Assembly (NCBI RefSeq): GCF_007827795.1
Contig: NZ_VITI01000001.1
Coordinates: forward strand, 1-64,000
Source of the DNA: Azospirillum brasilense
Lineage (GTDB): Bacteria; Pseudomonadota; Alphaproteobacteria; Azospirillales; Azospirillaceae
Length of the DNA: 64,000 nt
Direction: 5' to 3'
Numbering within the stretch: the stretch's first letter is position 1; every line of letters begins with the position of its first letter. Shown here in pieces: positions 25,975-34,659 of the stretch. The position numbers were made by a program, and so were the translations under genes. The notes beneath the pieces were generated by a model. It was not told the DNA's origin, searched no databases, and saw only the letters and a list, made by a program, of their open reading frames with translations.

Positions 25975-28959
25975 ATGACCATTACGCTGCCGAAACCCTT
26001 CGACGCCGCCCTTGCCGACCGGGGGCTGGAGCGCTGGCGCCAGGAGGCGGCCAGCACCGGCGACGACGCCTTGCGCGCCTGGGCCGAGGCGTACGCCGAT
26101 TCGCCCGAGGGCCGGGCGCTGATCGACGCGGTGTGCGGCAACAGCCCGTATCTCGGCCAGATCCTGACGCGCGAGCTGCCCTTCGTCCAAGGGATGGTGA
26201 CGCAGGGGTACGACGGCGCCTTCGCCGCGCTGCTGCGCCGGCTGGAGGCGGACTGCGCGGAGGAGCGCAACATCGACCGGCTGATGACGGCCCTGCGCGT
26301 CGCCAAGCGGCGGGCGGCGCTGCTGATCGCGATCGCCGACATCACCGGCGCGTGGGAGTTGGAGGCGGTCACCGGCGCGCTGTCCGACATCGCCGAGACG
26401 TCGGTGCGGATGGCGGCAATCCACCTGCTGCGCCGCGCCGCGGAGGCGGGCACGCTGACGCTGCCGGAACCGCAGCGGCCATGGGTCGGGTCGGGCCTGA
26501 TCGTGCTTGGCATGGGCAAACTTGGTGCGCGCGAGCTCAACTATTCCAGCGATATCGACCTGATCGTCCTGTACGACGACGCCGTCGTGCAAACGCCCCA
26601 GCCGGACAACCTCGCCCGCACGTTCATTCGTATCGCGCGCGATCTTGTCCGCATTATGGATGAACGGACCAAGGACGGCTACGTCTTCCGTACAGATCTG
26701 CGGCTGCGTCCCGATCCGGGTGCCACGCCGCTCGCGGTGTCGGTCTCGGCGGCCGAAATTTACTACGGCAGCGTCGGGCAGAACTGGGAGCGCGCGGCCA
26801 TGATCAAGGCCCGCCCCATCGCCGGCGATCCCGAGGCCGGGGCGCATTTCCTGCGTTTCCTCGAACCGTTCGTGTGGCGGCGCCACCTCGACTTCGCGGC
26901 CATCCAGGACATCCATTCCATCAAGCGTCAGATCAACGCCCACAAGGGCCATCGTGAAGTGACGGTGAACGGCCACGACATCAAGGTCGGCCGCGGCGGA
27001 ATCCGCGAAATCGAGTTCTTCGCCCAGACCCAGCAGTTGATCTTCGGCGGGCGCGACATCCGCGTGCGCATCGCCCCCACCCTGCTGGCCAACAAGGCGC
27101 TGTGCGCGGTCGGCCGCGTGCCGGAGGCGGCGGTGGAGGAGCTGGAGGAGGCCTACCGCTTCCTGCGCCGGGTCGAGCACCGCATCCAGATGACCGACGA
27201 CCGCCAGACCCACCAGATCCCGGCGGACGACGAGGGGGTGGGCCATCTCGCCACCTTCCTCGGCTACGGGCGGGCGGAGGACTTCCGCGCCGACCTGCTG
27301 GCGCAGCTCGGCCGGGTGGAGGACCGCTACGCCGAACTGTTCGAGGAGGCGCCGTCGCTGTCCGGTCCCGGCAACCTCGTCTTCACCGGCACCGACGACG
27401 ACCCCGGCACGGTGAAGACGCTGGCTGGCATGGGCTACCGCGACCCCAGCCGGGTCATCGCCGTGGTCTCCACTTGGCACCGCGGGCGCTACCGCTCCAC
27501 CCGCTCGGGCCGCGCGCGGGAGCTGCTGACCGAGCTGGTGCCGGCGATGCTGAACGAGCTGGCCAAGACGCCCGCCCCGGACGACGCGCTGGTCAAGTTC
27601 GACAGCTTCCTGGAACGGCTGCCTGCGGGGGTCGGGCTGTTCTCGCTGTTCATCGCCAACCCCTGGCTGCTCGCCCTGGTGGCGGAGATCATGGGCACGG
27701 CGCCGCAACTGGCCGAGACGCTGTCGCGCAACCCGTCGCTGCTCGACGCCGTGCTGTCGCCCGACTTCTTCGACCCGCTGCCCGACGCGGCGGGGCTGAC
27801 GCCGGAGTACAAGCGGTTCATCGCCGGGGCGCACAATTTCGAGGACGTGCTGACCCTGTCGCGGCGCTGGACCAACGACCAGCGCTTCCGCGCCGGGGCG
27901 CACATCCTGCGCGGCATCACCGACGGCGACCGCTGCGGCCCCTTCCTGGCCGATCTGGCCGACGTGGTGGTGCCGGAGCTGGCCGCCCGCGTCGAGGAGG
28001 AGTTCGCCGCCCGCCACGGCCGCATCCCCGGCGGCGCCTGGGTGGTGGTGGCGATGGGCAAGCTGGGCAGCCGGCAGCTCACCATCACCTCCGACATCGA
28101 CCTGATCGTGGTCTACGAGGTGCCGCCGGGAACCCGGCAGTCGGACGGGACCAAGCCGCTGGCCCCCAACGAGTATTACATCAAGCTGACTCAGCGCCTG
28201 ACCAACGCCATCACCGCCCCAATGGCGGACGGGCGGCTGTACGAGGTGGACATGCGGTTGCGCCCGTCGGGCAACGCCGGGCCGCTCGCCACCTCGCTGG
28301 ACGCCTTCACCGCCTATCAGGCCAAGGACGCCTGGACGTGGGAGCACATGGCCCTGACCCGCGCCCGCGTCATCGGCGGCGATCCGGCGCTGGCCCGCAA
28401 GGTCGAGTCGGCCATCCGCGGCGTGCTGACCGGCCCGCGCGACCCGGCCAAGGTGCTGTGGGACGTCGCCGACATGCGCCGCCGCATCGACAAGGAGTTC
28501 GGCACCACCAACCCGTGGAACGTCAAATACGCCCGCGGCGGCCTGATCGACATAGAGTTCACCGCCCAGTATCTCCAGCTCCGCCACGGGCACGCACACC
28601 CGGAAATCCTGTCCATCGCCACCAGCCGCGCCCTGCTCAACACCGCCGCGGCCGGGCTGCTGGCGCCGGAGGTGGCGGAGGAGCTGGTGGAGACGCTGAA
28701 GCTGTGGCGCCGGGTGCAGGGTTTCCTGCGGCTGACCACCGACGGGGTGCTCGATCCGCGGCAGGTGTCGCCCACGCTGCGGGAAGGTCTGTCCCGCGCC
28801 GCCTTCCCGGATGAGGAGCCGGCGGTTGACTTCGCCGCTCTGGACAGCAGAATCCGGGACATCGCCGCCCGCGCCCACCGCCATTTCGTGGCGCTGGTCG
28901 AGGAGCCGGCATCCAGGCTGCCTCCCCCAGAGACCAAAGAAGAAGCCAAACTCCCATGA
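25975..28959 (+). CDS. glnE: Glutamine synthetase adenylyltransferase/deadenylase
   Basis: GlnE adds and removes AMP on glutamine synthetase in response to PII proteins and glutamine. The 994-residue protein has two nucleotidyltransferase halves, each with its Asp pair: GKLGARELNYSSDIDL (about residues 178–193) and GKLGSRQLTITSDIDL (about 692–707), and a C-terminal helical region. The reading frame is open for 3 kb upstream, opposite the yhdP-like gene, but MTITLPKPFD at 25975 is the sensible start. In diazotrophs this enzyme links nitrogen status to ammonium assimilation. The next gene overlaps by 4 bases. Confidence 0.96.
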   Translation: MTITLPKPFDAALADRGLERWRQEAASTGDDALRAWAEAYADSPEGRALIDAVCGNSPYLGQILTRELPFVQGMVTQGYDGAFAALLRRLEADCAEERNIDRLMTALRVAKRRAALLIAIADITGAWELEAVTGALSDIAETSVRMAAIHLLRRAAEAGTLTLPEPQRPWVGSGLIVLGMGKLGARELNYSSDIDLIVLYDDAVVQTPQPDNLARTFIRIARDLVRIMDERTKDGYVFRTDLRLRPDPGATPLAVSVSAAEIYYGSVGQNWERAAMIKARPIAGDPEAGAHFLRFLEPFVWRRHLDFAAIQDIHSIKRQINAHKGHREVTVNGHDIKVGRGGIREIEFFAQTQQLIFGGRDIRVRIAPTLLANKALCAVGRVPEAAVEELEEAYRFLRRVEHRIQMTDDRQTHQIPADDEGVGHLATFLGYGRAEDFRADLLAQLGRVEDRYAELFEEAPSLSGPGNLVFTGTDDDPGTVKTLAGMGYRDPSRVIAVVSTWHRGRYRSTRSGRARELLTELVPAMLNELAKTPAPDDALVKFDSFLERLPAGVGLFSLFIANPWLLALVAEIMGTAPQLAETLSRNPSLLDAVLSPDFFDPLPDAAGLTPEYKRFIAGAHNFEDVLTLSRRWTNDQRFRAGAHILRGITDGDRCGPFLADLADVVVPELAARVEEEFAARHGRIPGGAWVVVAMGKLGSRQLTITSDIDLIVVYEVPPGTRQSDGTKPLAPNEYYIKLTQRLTNAITAPMADGRLYEVDMRLRPSGNAGPLATSLDAFTAYQAKDAWTWEHMALTRARVIGGDPALARKVESAIRGVLTGPRDPAKVLWDVADMRRRIDKEFGTTNPWNVKYARGGLIDIEFTAQYLQLRHGHAHPEILSIATSRALLNTAAAGLLAPEVAEELVETLKLWRRVQGFLRLTTDGVLDPRQVSPTLREGLSRAAFPDEEPAVDFAALDSRIRDIAARAHRHFVALVEEPASRLPPPETKEEAKLP

Positions 28960-29441
28960 GCGAAGCCCAGAACGCCGCCGCCATCGAGGCCGGCACCCCC
29001 GCCCCGGACTTCACCATGCCGACCGACGGCGGCGGCAGCGTCACGCTGTCCGCCCTGCGGGGCAAGCCGGTGGTGCTGTACTTCTACCCGAAGGACGACA
29101 CCTCCGGCTGCACGTCGGAGGCTTGCGGCTTCCGCGACCAGCTCCCGGACTTCAGCGGGCTGGACGCCGTCATCATCGGCGTGTCCAAGGACAGCGTGGC
29201 CAGCCACGACAAGTTCAAGGCCAAGTACGAGCTGCCCTTCACGCTGGCCTCCGACAAGGAAGCGGGTGTCGCCGAGGCCTACGGCGTCTGGGTCGAGAAG
29301 AGCATGTACGGCCGCAAATACATGGGGCTGGAGCGCGCGACCTTCCTGATCGACAAGGACGGCATCGTCCGCAACGTCTGGCGCAAGGTCAAGGTCACCG
29401 GCCATGTGGCAGCGGTGCTGAAGGCGTTGCAGGCGCTGTAA
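28956..29441 (+). CDS. bcp: Thioredoxin-dependent peroxiredoxin (BCP/PrxQ)
   Basis: The 161-residue atypical 2-Cys peroxiredoxin reduces hydroperoxides. The peroxidatic Cys is in YPKDDTSGCTSEACGF, with the resolving Cys five residues later (C-x4-C), the pattern of the PrxQ/BCP subgroup. Its ATG overlaps the glnE stop (ATGA), so it is translated with glnE. A defence of the nitrogen-fixing cell against peroxide is plausible but not specific. Confidence 0.95.
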   Translation: MSEAQNAAAIEAGTPAPDFTMPTDGGGSVTLSALRGKPVVLYFYPKDDTSGCTSEACGFRDQLPDFSGLDAVIIGVSKDSVASHDKFKAKYELPFTLASDKEAGVAEAYGVWVEKSMYGRKYMGLERATFLIDKDGIVRNVWRKVKVTGHVAAVLKALQAL

Positions 29442-29454
29442 TCGTTTCGCGATG

Positions 29455-29482
29455 CGGTGGGGGACATCATCCCCACCGTTTC
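29455..29482. terminator. Bidirectional terminator hairpin after bcp
   Basis: CGGTGGGG (29455–29462) pairs with CCCCACCG (29471–29478) and is followed by TTTC. It separates bcp from the convergent glycosyltransferase gene at 29496. Confidence 0.65.
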
Positions 29483-29495
29483 AGCCGACCCAGGT

Positions 29496-30491
29496 TCAAC
29501 TGACGCCGACCCCGGCAAGGCATTCGCGCAACGCGTCGAGCGGAACGACGTAGTCCCGCTCGATGATGTCATGATGGCTGTCGGGCCGTTCCGGACAGGC
29601 GAGATCGAGATAACGCATCCCCCGCTGGGCGGCGAGATTTCCAAAGAAGGGTTGCAGAACGCGGCCACGAAGTTCGATCAGGGTCGCGCCCGCCGGAGCG
29701 AACAGGATGTTGGTCAAGGCCGCCCCGTGGCAGCCGACGACCAGCTCCGCCCCGCTGAACAGGGCGATCTGTTCCTCGAACGTGAGGCTTCCCGGATCGA
29801 CGGCGAGGAAGCCCAGCGGCTCAAGCGCCTCCGCCACCTCGTCCTGATTCACGGCGAAGCGCTTGGTGGCGTTCTTTCGCAGAACGAACAATCGCTTTAC
29901 GCCGGATGGCGCCGGCAGGACGTCGCGAGCATGGTTCAGGACCACGTTCCAGATCGCCACCGCTTGCGACCGCAACGGCAGCGGCACGAGGCAATCGGGA
30001 TAGCTGCTCCAATCGCTCCGGCTGACATGGAGATCCAGCGCATCCAGCTTCAGCCCGGTCATGAAAAGACGCAGCGAGGCCGCTTGCCATGGGTTGGGCG
30101 TCCCATCCATGATGACCCGCCGCTCCGCACCGTCCGGGGCGAGCGCGCCGAAGACCAGACGCGGCAGGTAATCCAGACACCAATGGAAATAATTGTCGTT
30201 GCCGCCCATCGCCAGATACTTGCCGGGCGGCTCGGGCTCGGCGAGCGCCTGCAGGAAAACCGGCGAGGGGACCTGCCCCACCATTCCGTAGGCCATCTCA
30301 TGGAACATGCCGAAATGACGGCGGAAGCAGCGCAGATCCGGCGTCACCGGGAACATCAGGTGGTTGTTCAGAACGCAGCGGTCGAAGACGGCCGCGACCG
30401 GGTTGCCGTCGCCGCCCCGCAGGAGGTGGCCGAGATGCGGGTTGGCCGTCAGATGCCCGACGAGATCGACGCTCTGAATTGTGCTGTCCAT
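29496..30491 (-). CDS. Glycosyltransferase family 61 (DUF563) protein
   Basis: A 331-residue protein whose core matches GT61: GNDNYFHWCLDYLPRLVF (about residues 100–117), a conserved RLFVLRKNATKRFAVNQDEV segment and the C-terminal ELVVGCHGAALTNILFAPAGATLIEL (about 255–280). These enzymes build surface polysaccharides or decorate proteins. The frame runs to 30818, but similarity starts at MDSTIQSVDLVG; ATG at 30491 has GGGGGCC upstream. The next gene upstream (ParA-like) lies 38 bases away on the same strand. Confidence 0.85.
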   Translation of the reverse strand: MDSTIQSVDLVGHLTANPHLGHLLRGGDGNPVAAVFDRCVLNNHLMFPVTPDLRCFRRHFGMFHEMAYGMVGQVPSPVFLQALAEPEPPGKYLAMGGNDNYFHWCLDYLPRLVFGALAPDGAERRVIMDGTPNPWQAASLRLFMTGLKLDALDLHVSRSDWSSYPDCLVPLPLRSQAVAIWNVVLNHARDVLPAPSGVKRLFVLRKNATKRFAVNQDEVAEALEPLGFLAVDPGSLTFEEQIALFSGAELVVGCHGAALTNILFAPAGATLIELRGRVLQPFFGNLAAQRGMRYLDLACPERPDSHHDIIERDYVVPLDALRECLAGVGVS

Positions 30492-30529
30492 GAGGCCCCC
30501 ATGCCGGTGTCCATGCAAGCGCCCCGGAT

Positions 30530-31177
30530 TTATGCCGCCCGGCGCAAGATTTCCTCGGCCAGCGCCTGCATCTCCGCCGCCGCCTGGGTCTTGCGCGCCG
30601 CCTCGGTCACCGACAGGCCGGACAGCAGGGTCCCCGCATAGGCGGTGCGGTTGCCGATCTGCGCCTCCGCGAGGTCCACGGCCGGCGGGTTCACGAGGTC
30701 GCGCACCCGCGCGATCAGCTCGTCCGCGATGCGGGCGCGCGGCGGCACGCGGTTCAGCACCAGCAGCAGGCGGCGCTTCTCCTGCGAGGCGAGGTCCAGC
30801 GTCGGCTGCACCGCCCACAGGTCCATCGGGCTGGGCTGCACCGGGGCGATGACGAGGCTGGCGGCGCGCACGGCGATCCGCGCCTCCGTCTGGGCGTGGG
30901 GCGGGCTGTCGATCAGCACGATGTCGTGGTCGCGGGTCAGCTTCTCGACCTCGGTCTGGGTGCGCCAGCCGGTGATCTGGACGTGGGTGAAGCCGGGTTC
31001 GCCGCCCGTGGCCTCAGCCCGCACCGCGTGCCAGCGGGTCAGGCTGCCCTGCGGGTCGATGTCCACCGTGGCGACCGACCGCCCGAGCTGCATCCAGGCG
31101 ATGGCGAGATGGGCGACCAGCGTGGTCTTGCCGGCCCCGCCCTTCTGCTGAGCCACGGTGAAGACCTTGCCCGCCAT
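30530..31177 (-). CDS. ParA-family ATPase, orphan
   Basis: A deviant Walker A motif, QQKGGAGKTT (about residues 10–19 from the chosen ATG), the Walker A' DIDPQGSL and the Walker B-like IVLIDSPPHA show a ParA/MinD-type ATPase (215 residues). No parB or partition site is next to it, and the chromosomal parAB should be elsewhere, so it may position another cargo. The start is uncertain: ATG at 31177, 31189 or 31213, none with a strong ribosome-binding site. It is divergent from the sua5-type gene. Confidence 0.85.
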   Translation of the reverse strand: MAGKVFTVAQQKGGAGKTTLVAHLAIAWMQLGRSVATVDIDPQGSLTRWHAVRAEATGGEPGFTHVQITGWRTQTEVEKLTRDHDIVLIDSPPHAQTEARIAVRAASLVIAPVQPSPMDLWAVQPTLDLASQEKRRLLLVLNRVPPRARIADELIARVRDLVNPPAVDLAEAQIGNRTAYAGTLLSGLSVTEAARKTQAAAEMQALAEEILRRAA

Positions 31178-31288
31178 GCCCGCACCCATCATTTGGTTGT
31201 TTATCGCGCACACCCGTCATAAGGCTTGGACAGAGCCGGCGCAACCGCGCGAATTGACTTCATCCTCCCACGCTTTACAAATCGCCCC

Positions 31289-32260
31289 GTGACCGACAAG
31301 CATCCCGACATCATCCCCGCCACGCCCGCCGGCCTCGCCCGCGCCGGCGAGGCCCTGCGCGGCGGCGACCTGGTCGCCTTCCCGACCGAGACCGTCTACG
31401 GGCTCGGCGGCGACGCCACCGACGACCGGGCCGTGGCCGCGATCTTCGCCGCCAAGGGCCGCCCGCAGTTCAACCCGCTGATCGCCCATGTGCCGGACCT
31501 GGAGTCCGCCGAGGCCATCGCCGTGCTCGACGAGCGCGCGGTGGAACTGGCCCACCAGTTCTGGCCCGGCCCGCTGACCCTGGTCCTGCCTCGCCGGGCC
31601 GAGGCCGGGCTGTCGCTGCTGGTGTCCGCCGGGTTGGACAGCGTGGCGGTGCGGGTGCCCGCCCACCCGGTGGCGCAAGCCCTGCTGAAGGCCGCCGGCA
31701 AACCGATCGCCGCGCCCAGCGCCAACCGCTCCGGCGCGGTCAGCCCGACCGCCCCCCACCACGTGATCGAGAGCCTGGGCGACCGGGTCAGCATGGTGGT
31801 GGCCGGCGGCAAGTGCCAGGTCGGGGTGGAATCCACCGTGCTCGACCTGACCGGCGCGACGCCGGTGCTGCTGCGCCCCGGCGCCGTGCTGCGCGAGGAG
31901 ATCGAGCGGCTGATCGGCCCCATCCAGGTTTCCGCCGGCAATCCGGACGCCCCGAAGTCGCCCGGCCAGCTGGAAAGCCATTACGCCCCCAACGCCCCGG
32001 TGCGGCTGAACGCCACGAGTGCGGAGGAGGACGAGGCGTTCCTGACCTTCGGCCCCGACCGCTTCATCCGCGGCGGCAAGGCCCGGCTGAACCTGAGCCT
32101 CCAGGGCGATCTGAACGAGGCGGCGGCGAACCTGTTCGCCCACCTCCGCGCACTCGACCAGGAGGGTGCCCGCGCCATCGCGGTGATGCCGATCCCGGAC
32201 GAGGGGCTGGGTGTAGCCATCAACGACCGGCTGCGGCGGGCCGCCGCGCCGCGGGGGTAG
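31289..32260 (+). CDS. sua5: L-threonylcarbamoyladenylate synthase (Sua5 type)
   Basis: The enzyme makes threonylcarbamoyl-AMP for t6A37 of ANN-decoding tRNAs. The YrdC domain occupies residues 10–200 (GDLVAFPTETVYGLGGDA, KGRPQFNPLIAHV, PIAAPSANRSGAVSPT), and the extra C-terminal Sua5 domain starts with SPGQLESHYAPNAP, so this is the long form (323 residues) rather than TsaC. GTG at 31289 is preferred to TTG at 31226 because the conserved region begins soon after. Confidence 0.93.
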   Translation: MTDKHPDIIPATPAGLARAGEALRGGDLVAFPTETVYGLGGDATDDRAVAAIFAAKGRPQFNPLIAHVPDLESAEAIAVLDERAVELAHQFWPGPLTLVLPRRAEAGLSLLVSAGLDSVAVRVPAHPVAQALLKAAGKPIAAPSANRSGAVSPTAPHHVIESLGDRVSMVVAGGKCQVGVESTVLDLTGATPVLLRPGAVLREEIERLIGPIQVSAGNPDAPKSPGQLESHYAPNAPVRLNATSAEEDEAFLTFGPDRFIRGGKARLNLSLQGDLNEAAANLFAHLRALDQEGARAIAVMPIPDEGLGVAINDRLRRAAAPRG

Positions 32261-32296
32261 TGGTAAAACGGACGGCGAGGCGGTAAAAGTTCTGCG

Positions 32297-32405
32297 GTTT
32301 GCCCCCACCCTCCCGCTTCGCGGGTCCCTCCCTTCCCCGCTGTCGCAGGGGAGGGACAGAGAGCCCCCTCCCCTGCGACAGCGGGGAAGGGTTGGGGTGG
32401 GGGCA
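32297..32405. repeat. Dispersed palindrome copy 2 (long form)
   Basis: A ~109-bp imperfect inverted repeat between two plus-strand genes. Outer arms GCCCCCACCCTCCC / GGTTGGGGTGGGGGC and inner arms CCTTCCCCGCTGTCGCAGGG / CCCTGCGACAGCGGGGAAGG are clear. It could form one long hairpin or two short ones. No gene is present in this gap (32261–32437). Confidence 0.85.
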
Positions 32406-32437
32406 ATGAGTCTCTCCAGCCCGTCCGGACCCCGCCC

Positions 32438-33877
32438 ATGACCTCCGCCAGTCCTGCCGCCGCCAGCCTCGCCGCCGCCCTCGACCAGATCCGCGCCATC
32501 GTCGGCCCGAACGGCCTTCTCACCGCGCCGGAGGACATGGCCCCCTACCTGTCGGAATGGCGCGGGCGCTTCAAGGGCAACAGCCCGGCGGTGGTCCGCC
32601 CGGCCAGCACCGAGGAGGTCGCGGCGGTTGTGAGGATCTGCGCCGAGGCCGGCATCCCGGTCGTCCCGCAGGGCGGCAACACCAGCCTCGTCGGCGGCTC
32701 CATCCCCTACGAGGAGGGGCGCGAGATCGTCATCAGCCTGTCGCGGATGAACAGGATCCGCGGCATCGACACGCTGAACTACACCATGACGGCGGAGGCC
32801 GGCGTTGTGCTGAAGACCGCGCAGGAGGCCGCGAAGGACAAGGACCGCCTGCTGCCGATGAGTCTGGGGGCGGAGGGCACCTGCCAGATCGGCGGGCTGA
32901 TCTCGACCAACGCCGGCGGCATCAACGTGCTGCGCTACGGCAACATGCGCGATCTCGTGCTGGGGCTGGAGGTGGTGCTGGCCGACGGGCGCGTCTGGAA
33001 CGGCCTGCGGTCCTTGCGCAAGAACAACACCGGCTATGACCTGAAGCACCTGTTCATCGGGGCGGAGGGCACGCTGGGCATCGTCACCGCCGCGGTGCTG
33101 AAGCTCTACCCGCGCCCGCGCCAGGCGGAGACGGCCTTCATCGCCGTGCCCAGCCCCGCCGCCGCCATCGAACTGCTGGCCCGCCTGCGCGAGGCGTCGG
33201 GCGACGCCGTCGCCGCGTTCGAGCTGATGTCGCGCCGCTGCCTGGAATTCGCGCTCAAGCACGTCGCCGGCACCATCGACCCGCTGTCGGAGCCGTCGCC
33301 CTGGTACGTGCTGACCGAGCTGACTGCCGGCACCCAGTCCGACGCCTTCCGTGAGACGGTCGAGGCGGCGCTGGGCGAAGCCTTCGAGGCGGAGCTGGCC
33401 ACTGACGCCACCATCGCCCAGTCGGAGACCCAGGCCAACCAGCTCTGGTTCATCCGCGAGGCCATCGTGGAGGCGCAGAAGTTCGAGGGCGGCTCGATCA
33501 AGAACGACGTGTCGGTCCCGGTGTCCCGCGTCGCCGAATTCATTGAGCGCGCCGAGGCCGCCGTGGCCGCGGCCTGCCCCGGCATCCGCCCCACCCCCTT
33601 CGGCCATGTCGGCGACGGCAACATCCACTTCAACCTCAGCCAGCCGGTGGGTGCCGACACCGCCGCCTACCTCGCCCGCTGGGACGAGATCTGCCATGTC
33701 GTGAACGAGGTCATCTTCGATCTGGACGGCTCCATCTCCGCCGAGCATGGCGTGGGCCGCTTCAAGAAGGACGAGATGCCGGTCATCAAGAGCCCGGTCG
33801 AGTTCGACCTGCTGCGCGCCATGAAGGCGGCGCTCGACCCCAAGGGCCTGCTGAACCCCGGCAAGATGCTGCCGTAA
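32438..33877 (+). CDS. FAD-linked 2-hydroxyacid dehydrogenase (GlcD/D2HGDH-like)
   Basis: A 479-residue flavoprotein. The N-terminal FAD-binding-4 domain has PVVPQGGNTSLVGGS (about residues 75–89) and GLISTNAGGINVLRYGNMRDLVLG; the C-terminal FAD-oxidase domain has HVGDGNIHFN and EHGVGRFKKDEMP. These patterns occur in D-2-hydroxyglutarate and D-lactate dehydrogenases as well as GlcD. It stands alone, unlike the true glcDEF operon at 41–44 kb, so D-2-hydroxyglutarate is a reasonable guess only. Confidence 0.88.
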   Translation: MTSASPAAASLAAALDQIRAIVGPNGLLTAPEDMAPYLSEWRGRFKGNSPAVVRPASTEEVAAVVRICAEAGIPVVPQGGNTSLVGGSIPYEEGREIVISLSRMNRIRGIDTLNYTMTAEAGVVLKTAQEAAKDKDRLLPMSLGAEGTCQIGGLISTNAGGINVLRYGNMRDLVLGLEVVLADGRVWNGLRSLRKNNTGYDLKHLFIGAEGTLGIVTAAVLKLYPRPRQAETAFIAVPSPAAAIELLARLREASGDAVAAFELMSRRCLEFALKHVAGTIDPLSEPSPWYVLTELTAGTQSDAFRETVEAALGEAFEAELATDATIAQSETQANQLWFIREAIVEAQKFEGGSIKNDVSVPVSRVAEFIERAEAAVAAACPGIRPTPFGHVGDGNIHFNLSQPVGADTAAYLARWDEICHVVNEVIFDLDGSISAEHGVGRFKKDEMPVIKSPVEFDLLRAMKAALDPKGLLNPGKMLP

Positions 33878-33977
33878 GGGGCGCTGCCCTAAGAGGTGCT
33901 CTGCCTGCCCCGTGCGACCTTTCGCGGTTCCGGCCTGTTCGTAGGAGTCGGTCGGTAACCGCGGAACGGAGGCGGCA

Positions 33978-34643
33978 ATGCTTCTCGCGATGTCGGCGTG
34001 GATGCGCCTGATGCTGGGTGAGGCCGAGACGGCGCCGATGCCCGGCACGCCCACCACATGCGCCCTGCCGCCGGAGCGGGAGCGCATCCGGCAGGCGGTG
34101 CACGGGGCCGTGACCGCCCACCCGCTGCACCGCGAACTGGTCCACACCCACCGGCTGGGCGGCTGCCAGTATTACGCCTTCGCCGGGGCGATGCTGCTGG
34201 AGGCCCTGGGCCACGGGCGGGCCGAGGTCGCGCTGGGCCGCGTGGCGTTCCGCAAGTCCGATGCCCACGGCCGGGCGCGCTGGCTCGGCTATCCCGAGGC
34301 GACCGCCGACGTCCGTCCTCCCGACCCGGCGCAGCGGCGGCAGGAGACGGAGTCCTTCCCGTTCCATGCTTGGATTCGCCTGACCGGCCCTGGCGGGCGG
34401 CGGCTCCTGATCGACTTCGACCTGACCAACGTGCTGCGGGAGGTGCGGCTGCGCGAACCGCGCCATGCGCCGGGCCTGCGCCACCGGCCGCCGGCTTTCT
34501 GGGGAAGCGCCGCGGCGGCGCACCGGGCGGGGTTGCGGTTCGAGCCGCACCGCCAATTGACCGCCGACGCGCTGCTGCCCGGCGACCGCCGGGTCTTCGC
34601 GGCCATCGCCGCGGAGGCCCGCGAGCGGCTCAAGGACGCTTAG
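33978..34643 (+). CDS. Uncharacterised protein with possible Cys-His-Asp (papain/transglutaminase-like) core
   Basis: I do not recognise this 221-residue protein. GGAGG sits 5 bases before the ATG, so it is probably translated. No signal peptide or clear membrane helix. Three spaced segments recall the transglutaminase/papain fold: Cys63 at the start of a helix (GGCQYYAFAGAMLLEALG), His130 before a strand (FPFHAWIRL), and an Asp (LLIDFDL, D146 or D148). If real, it would be a cysteine hydrolase or acyltransferase. It lies between a dehydrogenase and a lytic transglycosylase with no operon link. Confidence 0.6.
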   Translation: MLLAMSAWMRLMLGEAETAPMPGTPTTCALPPERERIRQAVHGAVTAHPLHRELVHTHRLGGCQYYAFAGAMLLEALGHGRAEVALGRVAFRKSDAHGRARWLGYPEATADVRPPDPAQRRQETESFPFHAWIRLTGPGGRRLLIDFDLTNVLREVRLREPRHAPGLRHRPPAFWGSAAAAHRAGLRFEPHRQLTADALLPGDRRVFAAIAAEARERLKDA

Positions 34644-34659
34644 CCCGACGTTCCGCCGG

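Noticed and set aside
31217-34147. A 976-codon minus-strand frame
   Set aside because: Antisense of sua5 and the FAD dehydrogenase, with no recognisable motif.
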